Positions 1 to 8,336 of a DNA stretch of 64,000 nucleotides are shown here, piece after piece. Source of the DNA: Roseihalotalea indica (GTDB lineage Bacteria > Bacteroidota > Bacteroidia > Cytophagales > Cyclobacteriaceae); contig NZ_JAINFL010000001.1 of NCBI RefSeq assembly GCF_022458895.1, positions 682,001 to 746,000 of the forward strand, read 5' to 3'. Numbering within the stretch: the stretch's first letter is position 1; each line of letters starts with the position of its first letter. The notes under the pieces are model-generated. The model was not told where the DNA came from. It made no database searches and worked only from the letters and a program-made list of their open reading frames with translations. Made by a program: the position numbers and the translations under genes.

Positions 1-207
1 AAAGACCCGGTTACCTACCAGTAATGCACTTAATCCGGAAGAGTCAGTGTACTTCACACTAGACATATCAAGGATCATATTTTGAGCACCTTCAGCGTGC
101 ATAGTAATCAACTCCGACTTAAGCTCGGGAGCAACTGAGGCATCAAGCTTTTCTTCGTCAAGTCTGACTAATGTATACTTTTCTTTTTTATCTATTACGT
201 ATTTCAT
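1..207 (-). CDS. STAS-domain protein (partial, C-terminus outside window)
   Basis: The ATG is at 205-207 and the frame stays open to base 1, so only the first 69 residues are visible. Residues 55-58 read DSSG, followed by LSALL. This is the STAS signature around the serine that is phosphorylated in SpoIIAA-like anti-sigma-factor antagonists. The beta-strand pattern before it (EKYTLVRLDEEKLDAS, then NMILDMSSV) also fits the fold. In that family the protein switches partners on phosphorylation by a serine kinase; the partner here cannot be seen. It sits 42 bp beyond the purC stop on the same strand, transcribed after it. The truncation is only the window edge. Confidence 0.78.
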   Translation of the reverse strand, partial: MKYVIDKKEKYTLVRLDEEKLDASVAPELKSELITMHAEGAQNMILDMSSVKYTDSSGLSALLVGNRVF

Positions 208-249
208 GCTCTAGAGCAAAGTTTATGTGAGAATAAATTTTAAGATTAA

Positions 250-1185
250 CTATAGGGTATTCAATATGTTTTTCTCAATACGATGAAGGATGTTATCTGT
301 TTTTTCCCGTTGAAAAGGGCGATTTGTAAGTTTTTCATATAACTCAATATATCGCTCGGAAATATTTTCCACCACCTCATCGCTCATGGTAGGCATTACT
401 TGTCCTTCTTTCCCCTGAAACCCTTCTGAGATAAGCCATTGCCGGACAAACTCTTTGGATAACTGCTTTTGAGCTTCACCTTTTTCCTGACGTTCCTGAT
501 ACCCATCAGCATAGAAATAGCGAGATGAATCGGGAGTATGTACTTCATCTATCAGGTGAATCTTACCTTCAAAGATACCAAATTCATACTTGGTATCTAC
601 TAAAATCAGACCTCGGTCGCTGGCAATACGCGTTCCCTGATCAAAAAGCTTACGAGTATATTCTTCCAGTTGCTGATATTCATCTTCGGGCACAATATTG
701 CGTGCTATTATCTCTTCGCGAGAAATGTCTTCATCGTGTCCTTCTTTTGATTTGGTGGCAGGGGTTATAATAGGTTCTGGTAATGGATCATTTTCTTTCA
801 GTCCCTCTGGTAAGGCAACGCCACATATTGAACGTCGCCCCGCTTTGTATTCACGCCAGGCATGCCCTGCCAAGTAACCACGGATAACCATCTCTATAGG
901 ATAGGGATTACAGTGAAACCCTAACATTACATTGGGATCTGGCATACTAGTAACCCAATTAGGTACAATATCCGAAGTAGCAATCAGAAAACTAAATGCA
1001 ATCTGATTAAGCACTTGCCCTTTGTAAGGAATAGCTCGTGGTAATATAACGTCAAAGGCAGATATCCGATCAGTTGTAATCATCAGCACCTGTTTATCCA
1101 GATAATATACATCCCGAACTTTACCTCGGTAAAATTGCGTTTGACCGGGAAGTTGGAAGTTGGTCTCTGTTAGCGTATCTCCCAT
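250..1185 (-). CDS. purC: Phosphoribosylaminoimidazole-succinocarboxamide synthase
   Basis: SAICAR synthase joins aspartate to CAIR using ATP in de novo purine synthesis, in the cytosol. The protein has 311 residues, the long form common in Bacteroidota. Family motifs seen are the N-terminal [11 protein letters not shown], the [11 protein letters not shown] loop, a [14 protein letters not shown] core, [16 protein letters not shown], and LVDTKYEFG near the C-terminus. The start is an ATG with no better candidate nearby. The STAS gene follows on the same strand after 42 bp and may be cotranscribed. Upstream it is divergent from the sugar transferase. Nothing looks broken. Confidence 0.97.
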   Translation of the reverse strand: MGDTLTETNFQLPGQTQFYRGKVRDVYYLDKQVLMITTDRISAFDVILPRAIPYKGQVLNQIAFSFLIATSDIVPNWVTSMPDPNVMLGFHCNPYPIEMVIRGYLAGHAWREYKAGRRSICGVALPEGLKENDPLPEPIITPATKSKEGHDEDISREEIIARNIVPEDEYQQLEEYTRKLFDQGTRIASDRGLILVDTKYEFGIFEGKIHLIDEVHTPDSSRYFYADGYQERQEKGEAQKQLSKEFVRQWLISEGFQGKEGQVMPTMSDEVVENISERYIELYEKLTNRPFQREKTDNILHRIEKNILNTL

Positions 1186-1303
1186 AGGACGAAAAAATAA
1201 AAGATATAGTGTAAACAGAAAATAATTCTGCTGCGAAGTTACAAATAATAACGATTTTAGTATTGGCTTCTTACGTTTATTGCATCAAACAGTTATTTTG
1301 ATC

Positions 1304-1900
1304 ATGAAATATCAGATCGCAAAGCGCTGGTTTGACGGTATCATCGCATTGTCTGCTTTAATGATTATGAGTCCGTTCATCGGCTTTGTTTTAGTACTTC
1401 TTCGCGTGTTTACGCGGGAATATCCCATATTCATTCAGCCTCGGGTGGGCTATCAAGAGCAAGTATTTTTATTGTACAAAATAAAAACAATGTATTCACC
1501 TGAAGTATATATGAAGGTTTCTTGGATTAAAAAGCTTTGCTTGTGGCTCCGTCAGTATTCAGTTGATGAAGTTTTACAGTTTTGGAATGTTCTGAAAGGC
1601 GATATGTCACTAATAGGCCCTCGCCCTTTGCTGGTAGAGTATTTGCCTCTTTACAACGAGGATCAAAAGAAGCGCCACACCGTAAAACCTGGTATGAGTG
1701 GGTGGGCTCAGTTACAAGGGCGTAACCGAATACCATGGCCTCAGCGATTTGCTCTGGATATATGGTATGTAGAGCATCGGTCTTTCTGGCTGGATTTAAA
1801 AATATTACGTGGTACCCTTTTACACTTGCTTCATCCGGAGGGGGTTCGCCCTGAAGGATTATCTGCTTCAGAGAAGTTTGGCGGAAACGACCTTAATTAG
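1304..1900 (+). CDS. Short sugar-phosphate (undecaprenyl-phosphate) transferase
   Basis: This is a bacterial sugar transferase of the WcaJ/WbaP C-terminal catalytic type. It moves a sugar-1-phosphate onto a membrane polyprenyl phosphate to start a surface polysaccharide. The 198-residue protein has one hydrophobic helix at about residues 7-30, then KIKTM, SVDEVLQFWNVLKGDMSLIG, the hallmark GPRPLL, and KPGMSGWAQLQGRN. It lacks the large N-terminal membrane domain of full-length WcaJ, so it belongs to the short PglC-like class. I start at the ATG at 1304 because the longer frame begins with a TTG at 1280. No other polysaccharide genes lie beside it, so its pathway is unknown. Its stop overlaps the convergent anti-sigma gene by 8 bp. 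Confidence 0.9.
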   Translation: MKYQIAKRWFDGIIALSALMIMSPFIGFVLVLLRVFTREYPIFIQPRVGYQEQVFLLYKIKTMYSPEVYMKVSWIKKLCLWLRQYSVDEVLQFWNVLKGDMSLIGPRPLLVEYLPLYNEDQKKRHTVKPGMSGWAQLQGRNRIPWPQRFALDIWYVEHRSFWLDLKILRGTLLHLLHPEGVRPEGLSASEKFGGNDLN

Positions 1901-2774
1901 TAATACTCAGACGGCGCAATTCTAAAATCAGGGCTGAATCGGTGATGGATATTAGAGGAGAAATAGCTTCTTGCTCTTCTAAGTGATAATAAGCTCCAGC
2001 ATACTTTAAAAATAATTTCCTTCCGTTTTCAGTATTGAGAGCAATGATATTATAAGGAGCGTCCTGAAAATCACCGTGCAGGAATAGTTTTCCATTGTAA
2101 AACTGGTAATGGAATGGATGGGCCTGATCGTCTACTTTTTCTATGGCAATCTCTGTATCTATAGAGGCATTTGTTTGCAAAGCCTGTTTTTGGGGCACTT
2201 CAAAATCGCTGTAATCTAGAGCTATCTCATCTCCTGAAAAGTCGGATACTACCTGTGGTCGTTTTATAGTTGGGGTTTGCTTAGCTTCATTTTTTACTAC
2301 TGCCTGATTAGAAGCTACAAATGTTTTTTCATCCGGCTCAGGGACTACTTCCCTTGCTTCTACCGTAGTGTTTACAGCAGGCTTGGGAGCTTTCAGTGTA
2401 TTTGTATTTTCAGAATATTGCCACTGACTTGGTTCAGATAAACTTACTCTATAAGCTAATTCTTCCTCCGCCGGCTTAAGAGTTATATAGGTAGCTATTG
2501 ATGTGGCCACTAAGGCAGATACGATAGCTGCTGTTTTGAACGGCGCTCCAGAGAACCAAGGAGACTGATCTACTGGTATCTGGTCCAGACGAGCCTTTAA
2601 TCCGGCTTTTCTTGCCTCGCCCAGCGCTTGATACACTTCACGTTGAAGTTTAATCTCACTCTGTAAGAGAGGGTCCTTCTGCATTCTTTCTTCGAAAGAA
2701 ATGCGTTCGCTCACCGAAAGCTTACCCTTTAAGTATAAATCTGCTTTTTCCGAATATATAAAACGCTGATTCAT
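1893..2774 (-). CDS. Putative anti-sigma factor, single-pass membrane protein
   Basis: This 293-residue protein follows an ECF sigma gene after 5 bp, the usual place for its anti-sigma factor. The N-terminal ~75 residues have the pattern of Bacteroidota anti-sigma cytosolic domains (YLKGKLSVSERISFEERM, then a charged helix). A single membrane segment covers about residues 80-98. The outer region is a low-complexity Pro/Glu/Thr linker and then a compact C-terminal domain (FYNGKLFLHGDF to about the end) that I do not recognise. Expected role: hold the sigma factor at the membrane until a signal acts on the outer domain. Function is inferred from position and architecture; no named Pfam domain is certain. 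Confidence 0.72.
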   Translation of the reverse strand: MNQRFIYSEKADLYLKGKLSVSERISFEERMQKDPLLQSEIKLQREVYQALGEARKAGLKARLDQIPVDQSPWFSGAPFKTAAIVSALVATSIATYITLKPAEEELAYRVSLSEPSQWQYSENTNTLKAPKPAVNTTVEAREVVPEPDEKTFVASNQAVVKNEAKQTPTIKRPQVVSDFSGDEIALDYSDFEVPQKQALQTNASIDTEIAIEKVDDQAHPFHYQFYNGKLFLHGDFQDAPYNIIALNTENGRKLFLKYAGAYYHLEEQEAISPLISITDSALILELRRLSITN

Positions 2775-2779
2775 AAGAT

Positions 2780-3319
2780 CTAGTCTAGAAAGTCACTAGC
2801 TGAATAGTTCGCTTTTACCAGGCTATCCAGCCTTTTTTTGCACTTGTATTTTTTTGTTTTTGCTGTTTCTGCATTAGCAAAACCTAACTTTTTAGCAATA
2901 TCCTGTAAAGACATATCGTCGAAATAGTAGAACATCAGTATTTTTTGACATGTATCACCCAATTGCTGTATACATTGATGAATAATTTTACTTCGCTCCT
3001 CACTTTCATTGTCAATGTATTCAATACTATCTTTCTTTTCATGTGATAACCGGCTTTTACGGTCTAGCTCTTTACGCCATAAATTCAAGCAAATGCTATA
3101 TAGATACGTACTTATTTTAGAAGTAAGTACCAGTTGATTACTTACTGCTTTCTGCCAAAAGACGATTAAAGCATCCTGGTAAATATCTTTCGCTTCCTGT
3201 TCAGTACCGTTATTTTTAATGACTGCTTTTGTCATCATCCTATAATACTTACGATACAACTCATCAAGCGCTTTTTCATCCCCTCGGCTTATACGATCTA
3301 GTATAACACTGTCTTTCAT
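2780..3319 (-). CDS. ECF-type RNA polymerase sigma factor
   Basis: This is a 179-residue sigma-70 family factor. Region 2 lies at about residues 20-90 (EAKDIYQDALIVFWQKA, then ISTYLYSICLNLWRKELDRK). Region 4 spans about residues 110-165 (LGDTCQKILMFYYFDDMSLQ followed by a helix-turn-helix). The ATG is at 3317-3319. It shares distinctive positions (LYSI..NLWR.EL, LGD.C.KIL..FYY) with the sigma factor at 13147-13764, so the two belong to one subfamily. It is the first gene of a two-gene unit with the membrane anti-sigma candidate. Target promoters are unknown. Confidence 0.92.
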   Translation of the reverse strand: MKDSVILDRISRGDEKALDELYRKYYRMMTKAVIKNNGTEQEAKDIYQDALIVFWQKAVSNQLVLTSKISTYLYSICLNLWRKELDRKSRLSHEKKDSIEYIDNESEERSKIIHQCIQQLGDTCQKILMFYYFDDMSLQDIAKKLGFANAETAKTKKYKCKKRLDSLVKANYSASDFLD

Positions 3320-3555
3320 TACAAAAAGCCTACATAAGGTTAATACAGGAACTCTACCAAACGTAACCGCCTACGTAAGGTATTTTCTTAAAACTCTGCG
3401 TATTATAATGGAAAAATTATTCTTCCTACTGCTATAATACTCAATATAAGGAACTGTTGTAAAGAAAACGACTTTTTCTAATTACTTATTATCATAACCA
3501 AAGGATAGAGTATACAGGTAATATTATAACTAATTTAATAAAAAATATGACTAAA

Positions 3556-4008
3556 TTAGTTAGACTGGCAGGCATTTAGTAAGCGAGAAACTTCTTTAAC
3601 AGGCATGTAACCTAGTGTATGCCCCCAGTTATTATAGATATACGTTGCAATCTGGGCAATCTCAATATCGGTCAGCGTTTCATTGGCGGGCATAGGTTGT
3701 TGATATTCTACGCCATTTACAATGATCTTTTCTTTTAAACCATGCTTGATAATACACAATGTCCGGGCAGAATCACTCAACAAATAATCTGATTGAGCTA
3801 GAGGGGGAATCAGTTGGCTTAAGCCTGTGCCATCTTCCTGATGGCAGTTACTGCAATGAGTTTTGTAGAGTTGGTGCCCCTGAATCATGTACTGTTCGTA
3901 CCGTAATTTATCAGCGCGATCTAAATTTTCCGTAGCTGCGTTCTGGTATTTACCACTATTACAACCTACCTGAATTAATAAGGCTATGAAGAATAAACCT
4001 CTGCTCAT
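3556..4008 (-). CDS. Cytochrome c lipoprotein
   Basis: This is a 150-residue small monohaem cytochrome c. The haem motif CSNCH is at residues 52-56 and the likely axial methionine is in YQQPMPANETL. The N-terminus is a hydrophobic leader ending in GC at residue 16, so it is probably a lipid-anchored periplasmic protein. Its ATG overlaps the TGA of the SCO gene by 4 bp (ATGA), so translation is probably coupled. With SCO and the HemJ-like gene upstream, it points to cytochrome oxidase assembly or electron delivery. Which oxidase it serves is not shown. Confidence 0.92.
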   Translation of the reverse strand: MSRGLFFIALLIQVGCNSGKYQNAATENLDRADKLRYEQYMIQGHQLYKTHCSNCHQEDGTGLSQLIPPLAQSDYLLSDSARTLCIIKHGLKEKIIVNGVEYQQPMPANETLTDIEIAQIATYIYNNWGHTLGYMPVKEVSRLLNACQSN

Positions 4009-4661
4009 GAAGCAGCTACTTCATTTTCTTCTTTAAGCAATCGCTCAATATCGTTGAGTAATACGTCTACCTGTTCGGGTACAGTTCCATCGTATAGCCC
4101 CCGGATACGGCGATGTTTATCAACCAGGATAAAAGCACCACTATGGATGAAGCCTCCCGGCGCTTCTTCATCTTCCATAGCCGTCACCATATAGCTTTTA
4201 AGTCCCATGTCATAAATGGCATCTTTGTTACCCGTCACAAAATGCCACTTGTCACTAGACACTCCTAAGCGGTTGGCATATTCATGTAGTAGGGCCACTG
4301 TATCATATTCAGGATCAATGGTATGAGAGAGTAGAGCTACTTCCTCATTATCCTTGAACTTCTCGTATACCCGCAACATTTCCTTTTTCATTACTGGGCA
4401 TATAGTGGGACAGGAAGTAAAGAAAAAATCAGTCACATACACTTTATTCTCAAATGTAGCCGGAGTAATTACAGTGCTGTCTTGGTCAACAAAGGAAAAA
4501 TCAGCTACCTGATGATAGACCGTGTCCTGCTTCGCTTCATCGTAATACCGGTTTCCATACACAGGAAGAGAAAATGCGTCTGTCTCTTCGGAAGGTGATT
4601 TGCAAGATGTTATTATGCTTAGAAGTACAATGGTGGCAAGAGTGGTGTAGAGCGTTTTCAT
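4005..4661 (-). CDS. SCO1/SenC family copper chaperone
   Basis: Thioredoxin-fold SCO proteins deliver copper to, or reduce, the CuA centre of cytochrome oxidase. The copper-binding CPTIC motif (CxxxC) is present after FFFTS. The distal conserved histidine is present in GGFIHSGAFILVD, followed by RIRGLYDG. I start at the ATG at 4659-4661, giving 218 residues with a lipoprotein leader that ends LLSIITSC. The longer frame would run 47 bp into the upstream HemJ-like gene and add a non-signal-like extension. It is co-directional with the HemJ-like gene (58 bp) and overlaps the cytochrome c gene by 4 bp. Confidence 0.94.
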   Translation of the reverse strand: MKTLYTTLATIVLLSIITSCKSPSEETDAFSLPVYGNRYYDEAKQDTVYHQVADFSFVDQDSTVITPATFENKVYVTDFFFTSCPTICPVMKKEMLRVYEKFKDNEEVALLSHTIDPEYDTVALLHEYANRLGVSSDKWHFVTGNKDAIYDMGLKSYMVTAMEDEEAPGGFIHSGAFILVDKHRRIRGLYDGTVPEQVDVLLNDIERLLKEENEVAAS

Positions 4662-4719
4662 AGAGATCATTCTTTCTAGAGAATTAACGGTATTGAAGGT
4701 AATCAGATTCCTTAAATTT

Positions 4720-5259
4720 CTAGATTTTGTTCTTAGCGCGGGTTCGTTTGTATATCTGAATGGCAACCATCAAGATAACTGCAAAAGTAATTAGCCCTAC
4801 TAGTCCGTAAATCATGCTCAGCGTGTTTTTTAATACTACTAAGAAAACAACGGCTACCAAAATGATGGTAGCTACCTCGTTCCAGACTCGTAGTTGCTGA
4901 GAGGTATAGCGAACATCGTTACGTTGCAACTGGAGGTAGATACGGTGGCAGGCATAATGATAGATGTATAAGCTAACAACAAACCCGAGTTTAATCCAGA
5001 GCCAGGTAGGCATGTCCGATGCATAAACATGCAAAAAATATGAGCCTAGCAAGAGGGTAATGATAGCTGATGGCCAGGTGATCCCAAACCAGAGGCGCTT
5101 CATCCATAACTTTAAATGTTCTAGTAATATGGTTCGCTTGGGTTCGACTTCAGAATGAGCCTCTACGGTATATACAAAAAGCCGTACGATATAGAATAAG
5201 CCGGAAAACCACGTTACAATGAAGATAATATGAAGGGCTTTTATATAAGAGTAGGTCAT
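4720..5259 (-). CDS. CopD/HemJ-like membrane protein (putative protoporphyrinogen IX oxidase)
   Basis: This is a 179-residue protein with about four membrane helices. The N-terminus MTYSYIKALHIIFIVTWFSG carries the conserved histidine found near residue 10 in HemJ. A later helix has LWIKLGFVVSLYIYHYACH, which also fits the family. HemJ oxidises protoporphyrinogen IX in haem synthesis. The related CopD-like family is the alternative. I use the ATG at 5257-5259; the longer frame adds 27 residues without helix character. Location before SCO and cytochrome c agrees with a haem/oxidase assembly role. Confidence 0.78.
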   Translation of the reverse strand: MTYSYIKALHIIFIVTWFSGLFYIVRLFVYTVEAHSEVEPKRTILLEHLKLWMKRLWFGITWPSAIITLLLGSYFLHVYASDMPTWLWIKLGFVVSLYIYHYACHRIYLQLQRNDVRYTSQQLRVWNEVATIILVAVVFLVVLKNTLSMIYGLVGLITFAVILMVAIQIYKRTRAKNKI

Positions 5260-5426
5260 TAGCTGCGTAATTACGACTTCAAAGATAAGCAGCCTATTGG
5301 GAAAATAAACCTTCTGGGGAGGAAGATAGATGAAAGGCACGCAATTAATTGCTAATTGCGTAAAAATCTGATTGTTAGATTATTACATGCTGATGCTGGC
5401 AAAAAGAAAATTCGTGTAACAGTATT

Positions 5427-6137
5427 TTATATACGGTCTCGAATGGGCAGATTGATAAATACGTTAGTTCCAATACCCTCTTCACTTTCTAACCATATAC
5501 TGCCTTGATGCTTTTCAACGATATTTTTGGCTAAATATAAGCCTAAACCAGCCGATTCTTCACCTGCCGTACCTAAGCGAGCGGCTTTGGTAAATTTACT
5601 GAACAGATAAGGGCGAAGCTTCTTGGGAATGCCAATTCCCTGATCAGCAACTGAGATATTAGCCACATTGGCGTAGCGGATAAATTTTACAATAATTTCG
5701 GTATCAGGATGGGAAAACTTTACCGCATTTGATAACACTAGTTGAACAACCCGTTCAATAGCTCTAGGATCTATCATAATGTGGATAGGCTCATCAATAT
5801 CTTCAAAATGTAATTTAACGCGTTTTTTAAAGATAGATTCTGAGTCATAATCTGAAACCAAATTGGATAAGAAGCGATTTAGATGGATTGGGCTTGGTTG
5901 CAGATCAGGGTTCTCTTCGTAGCAGCGGTCCAGGTCTATTAAATTGTGAATAATACTCTTCAGATCAGCACAATCACGCTCTATTGCCTCAAAACATTTG
6001 CGTTGATCATCATCGGCCTGGCCCTCAAAAAAAGCAGAAAGCATATGATTGCAAGAGCGAATACGTGCAATCTTACCTTGCAAATCGCGGCCTATTCGGG
6101 TTAAAACTTCTTCCCCTGAAACTGAATCATTTATCAT
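5427..6137 (-). CDS. Sensor-kinase-like protein lacking the phospho-acceptor histidine
   Basis: This 236-residue cytosolic protein has no membrane segment. The C-terminal ATPase domain is complete: N box (QLVLSNAVKFSHP), G1 box (VADQGIGIPKKL), F box (LFSKFTKA) and G2 box (SAGLGLYLAKNIVEKHQGS). The dimerisation helix before it aligns with HisKA, but the position of the phospho-acceptor His is Arg17 in IGRDLQGKIARI; the kinase at 25814-26824 has LHDLRGPLGRI there. By family knowledge such a protein could not autophosphorylate in the usual way. It may regulate another kinase or act as a phosphatase or ATP-dependent switch. Its 5-prime neighbour at 6438 is on the same strand, about 300 bp away. 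Confidence 0.85.
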   Translation of the reverse strand: MINDSVSGEEVLTRIGRDLQGKIARIRSCNHMLSAFFEGQADDDQRKCFEAIERDCADLKSIIHNLIDLDRCYEENPDLQPSPIHLNRFLSNLVSDYDSESIFKKRVKLHFEDIDEPIHIMIDPRAIERVVQLVLSNAVKFSHPDTEIIVKFIRYANVANISVADQGIGIPKKLRPYLFSKFTKAARLGTAGEESAGLGLYLAKNIVEKHQGSIWLESEEGIGTNVFINLPIRDRI

Positions 6138-6437
6138 AACTTGCTATGCGTATAAATACCTGTTCTTTAGCTATTTACAATGTTAAGGAAGAGCTGCCAC
6201 AAATTCTGGTGAAAATGTCTAAATAAGCATTCATGTAATTTATATAAGCATAATTCAATTGATGCTTATAATAATCAAATAAATATTGAATAAATAGTCT
6301 TGTATAGTACTGATAGTAATATAGTTTTGCCATTTTTTAAGATAGTTTCTTGATAAAGTGCAAAAATGGCAGCTTTTGGAAAGATTTTGTAATAGCTTAA
6401 TTGGCTGTTCTTTGTTATTAACAAGAGCGCTCTATTG
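6138..6437. other. AT-rich intergenic stretch, no gene seen
   Basis: Between the kinase-like gene and the ABC permease there are about 300 AT-rich bases. A 62-codon frame at 6275-6463 has no recognisable domain and runs into the permease end. I see no strong terminator, RNA or repeat here. Confidence 0.5.
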
Positions 6438-7547
6438 TTAGGGTTGGAGTTCGAATTGGTCAAAAGATTTCCGAAATAATCTATAAGAAACTAGCAAATT
6501 GACCATAATAAGGAGGCTCATCGGGGTGCCGTACATGATCACCAAAAAGTAGAGGATAAAAGCATAAAATAAGCTTCTAACAAACTTCTCCATAGGGCGT
6601 AAATCCAACAGTTGGCTGTGATAAATCAAGGACAGTAGACTTAACAGGAAGAGGATATGCTCACTGGCAATAAACCAACCAGCTTCCGGTACAAAATAAC
6701 GCAGTAATAAAATACTTTCAGGGAGTACAATGAGGAGCAAAGTAATAAGGTGAGTGCGGAAGATAGTGTATAAAGGGATGGGAAGGTTACGAGTAAACGA
6801 TAACTGTTGATGTTGAAAAAAATGATAATAGTACATCATTGAGGCATGAAGAAAACCAACTGCTAATAATGTAACTGATAGCAAACGCGTATCATAGGTA
6901 TCACGCTGGTATAAATGGTAAGAGATTAACAACAACCCTAAACTCAATAATTTAGTTAAAGCCAGCATAACCGTATGATTACGAAACAAGGCCCACCAAA
7001 ACCATGCGTACACAGGTTTAGCAAACTGACGGTTAATTTTTAAGGTGAATTTTGAGATAGCTTGATGAGCACCCGGATGACACGTTTTTTGAATATATAG
7101 CCCAATTCCCAGTAGATGCATAGCCAATATTAATAAAACTCCTACCACTCCGGCGGTCCATTGTTGTAGGTAAAATGCTTTGACTATGATAAGCATTATG
7201 TAGGAAGTAGCCAGCAAATATTGTGTTATTCCTACTATGCCCCAGGCAAAAAATTGTTGAAACTTAGGTAAAAGCACTATAGAATACATCCACTGATGAT
7301 CAGCTTTTTCTAGCTTCAATAGAGTAAAATGAACTGCTTTTATCCAGTACATGCTCCAGGCAGTAAGGAGTAGGCTGAGAACAAAAGGCGAACTAATAGC
7401 GGCTTCAATGAGATAAATATGTTCGATGGGGCGCAATATTCCTACGCCAAATGCTAGTAAAATAAACAGAAATCCGGCGCTTTCCTGATAAAACTGTATA
7501 CCCAACGTTCGCACTAACACGCGGGGAATATGTAATGAATTAGTCAA
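6438..7547 (-). CDS. ABC transporter membrane subunit (putative)
   Basis: This 369-residue protein is almost entirely hydrophobic, with roughly ten predicted membrane helices, and no domain I can name. It lies directly after the ATPase gene at 7540-8169 and overlaps it by 8 bp, so it is almost certainly the permease partner. The start is a TTG at 7545-7547; the next in-frame Met is about 65 residues in and would remove the first helices. Start-stop overlap suggests translational coupling. Substrate is unknown. The pair resembles multidrug or lantibiotic-type ABC-2 exporters only in gene organisation. Confidence 0.75.
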   Translation of the reverse strand: MTNSLHIPRVLVRTLGIQFYQESAGFLFILLAFGVGILRPIEHIYLIEAAISSPFVLSLLLTAWSMYWIKAVHFTLLKLEKADHQWMYSIVLLPKFQQFFAWGIVGITQYLLATSYIMLIIVKAFYLQQWTAGVVGVLLILAMHLLGIGLYIQKTCHPGAHQAISKFTLKINRQFAKPVYAWFWWALFRNHTVMLALTKLLSLGLLLISYHLYQRDTYDTRLLSVTLLAVGFLHASMMYYYHFFQHQQLSFTRNLPIPLYTIFRTHLITLLLIVLPESILLLRYFVPEAGWFIASEHILFLLSLLSLIYHSQLLDLRPMEKFVRSLFYAFILYFLVIMYGTPMSLLIMVNLLVSYRLFRKSFDQFELQP

Positions 7548-8169
7548 TTTGGCACATGGTTTTATTCTTCACTTCATATGTTTTAGTAATGGTTAGTTGC
7601 TCAGAGGAAAAATTCTGGTGCGAGGAAAGCAAAAACGAGCGTTGAGCTAAGGCTTCAGATTTTATTATCAGGCATAGCTGATTGACTGTTGGAATATCCA
7701 ATGTAATCAATGGCTCGTCCAGCAGAGTAAGTTTAGAGGATCCTAACAGTGCCAGCACCAATGATAGCTTCTTCATCATGCCACTAGAGTAAGTGCTACA
7801 CGGCTGATACAAGAACTCATGAACACCTAATCTGTTAACCAAACTGTCAATTTGCTGGGTAGAAGCCTCTCGTGTTTGAGCAACAAACTGAATAAGGTCA
7901 TGGGCCGACAAGAATTCCGGGTACGTAGGTTCTGCTTCGCCATAACTTACCTGCTTACGGTAAGCCACTCGTTGTTTCCGGGCATCTAATCCATCCAGAT
8001 ATATATTGCCTGAAAAGGGTAATAGACCAGCCACGCATTTAAATAGGGTTGTTTTCCCTGATCCGTTTCGTCCTTTCAGCCAATGAACGCCCGAGCTGAT
8101 TGTTAGGTCAGAAATTTGCAAAGCGGTAAATGCACCATAGTTCTTCTGAAAGCGACTAAAGGTGATCAT
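7540..8169 (-). CDS. ABC transporter ATP-binding protein
   Basis: This 209-residue nucleotide-binding subunit has Walker A GRNGSGKTT at about residues 34-42, ABC signature YSSGMMKKLSL and Walker B KLTLLDEPLITLD. The H-loop appears as LLSSHQ. The ATG is at 8167-8169. The downstream membrane protein overlaps its stop codon. It is slightly shorter than typical, with a compact helical domain, but all catalytic motifs are present. Confidence 0.93.
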   Translation of the reverse strand: MITFSRFQKNYGAFTALQISDLTISSGVHWLKGRNGSGKTTLFKCVAGLLPFSGNIYLDGLDARKQRVAYRKQVSYGEAEPTYPEFLSAHDLIQFVAQTREASTQQIDSLVNRLGVHEFLYQPCSTYSSGMMKKLSLVLALLGSSKLTLLDEPLITLDIPTVNQLCLIIKSEALAQRSFLLSSHQNFSSEQLTITKTYEVKNKTMCQID

Positions 8170-8272
8170 TTATTAATTACGAAATTCATAATTTTTGGAA
8201 AGATATTTATTTCTGAAATAAAGAATGACCGTAAAATAATCCAAAAAACCGTCTCAATACAGCAAAAAAACT

Positions 8273-8287
8273 GTTATTTTTAATAAC
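8273..8287. repeat. Short inverted repeat in the divergent spacer
   Basis: GTTATT-TTT-AATAAC is a perfect 6-bp-arm palindrome lying 49 bp before the lipoprotein ATG at 8337. It is in the 167-bp spacer between the divergent ABC ATPase and lipoprotein genes. It could be an operator or chance in AT-rich DNA. Confidence 0.3.
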
Positions 8288-8336
8288 CCCAAGGTTACAT
8301 GTTGATATTTTAAATGACTAACCAAAAAACAGTGTT

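Noticed and set aside
5339..5361. 9-bp inverted repeat ACGCAATTA/TAATTGCGT as a terminator
   Set aside because: It lies upstream of the HemJ-like start on that strand and has no U tract; AT-rich chance is likely.
6275..6463. 62-codon minus-strand frame beside the ABC permease
   Set aside because: It lies in AT-rich DNA, overlaps the permease end, has no domain or leader and no supporting context.
7930..7970. GCTTAC-G-GTAAGC site inside the ABC ATPase gene as a member of the CTTAC group
   Set aside because: It is within coding sequence with a 1-bp spacer, unlike the 4-6 bp spacers of the upstream copies.
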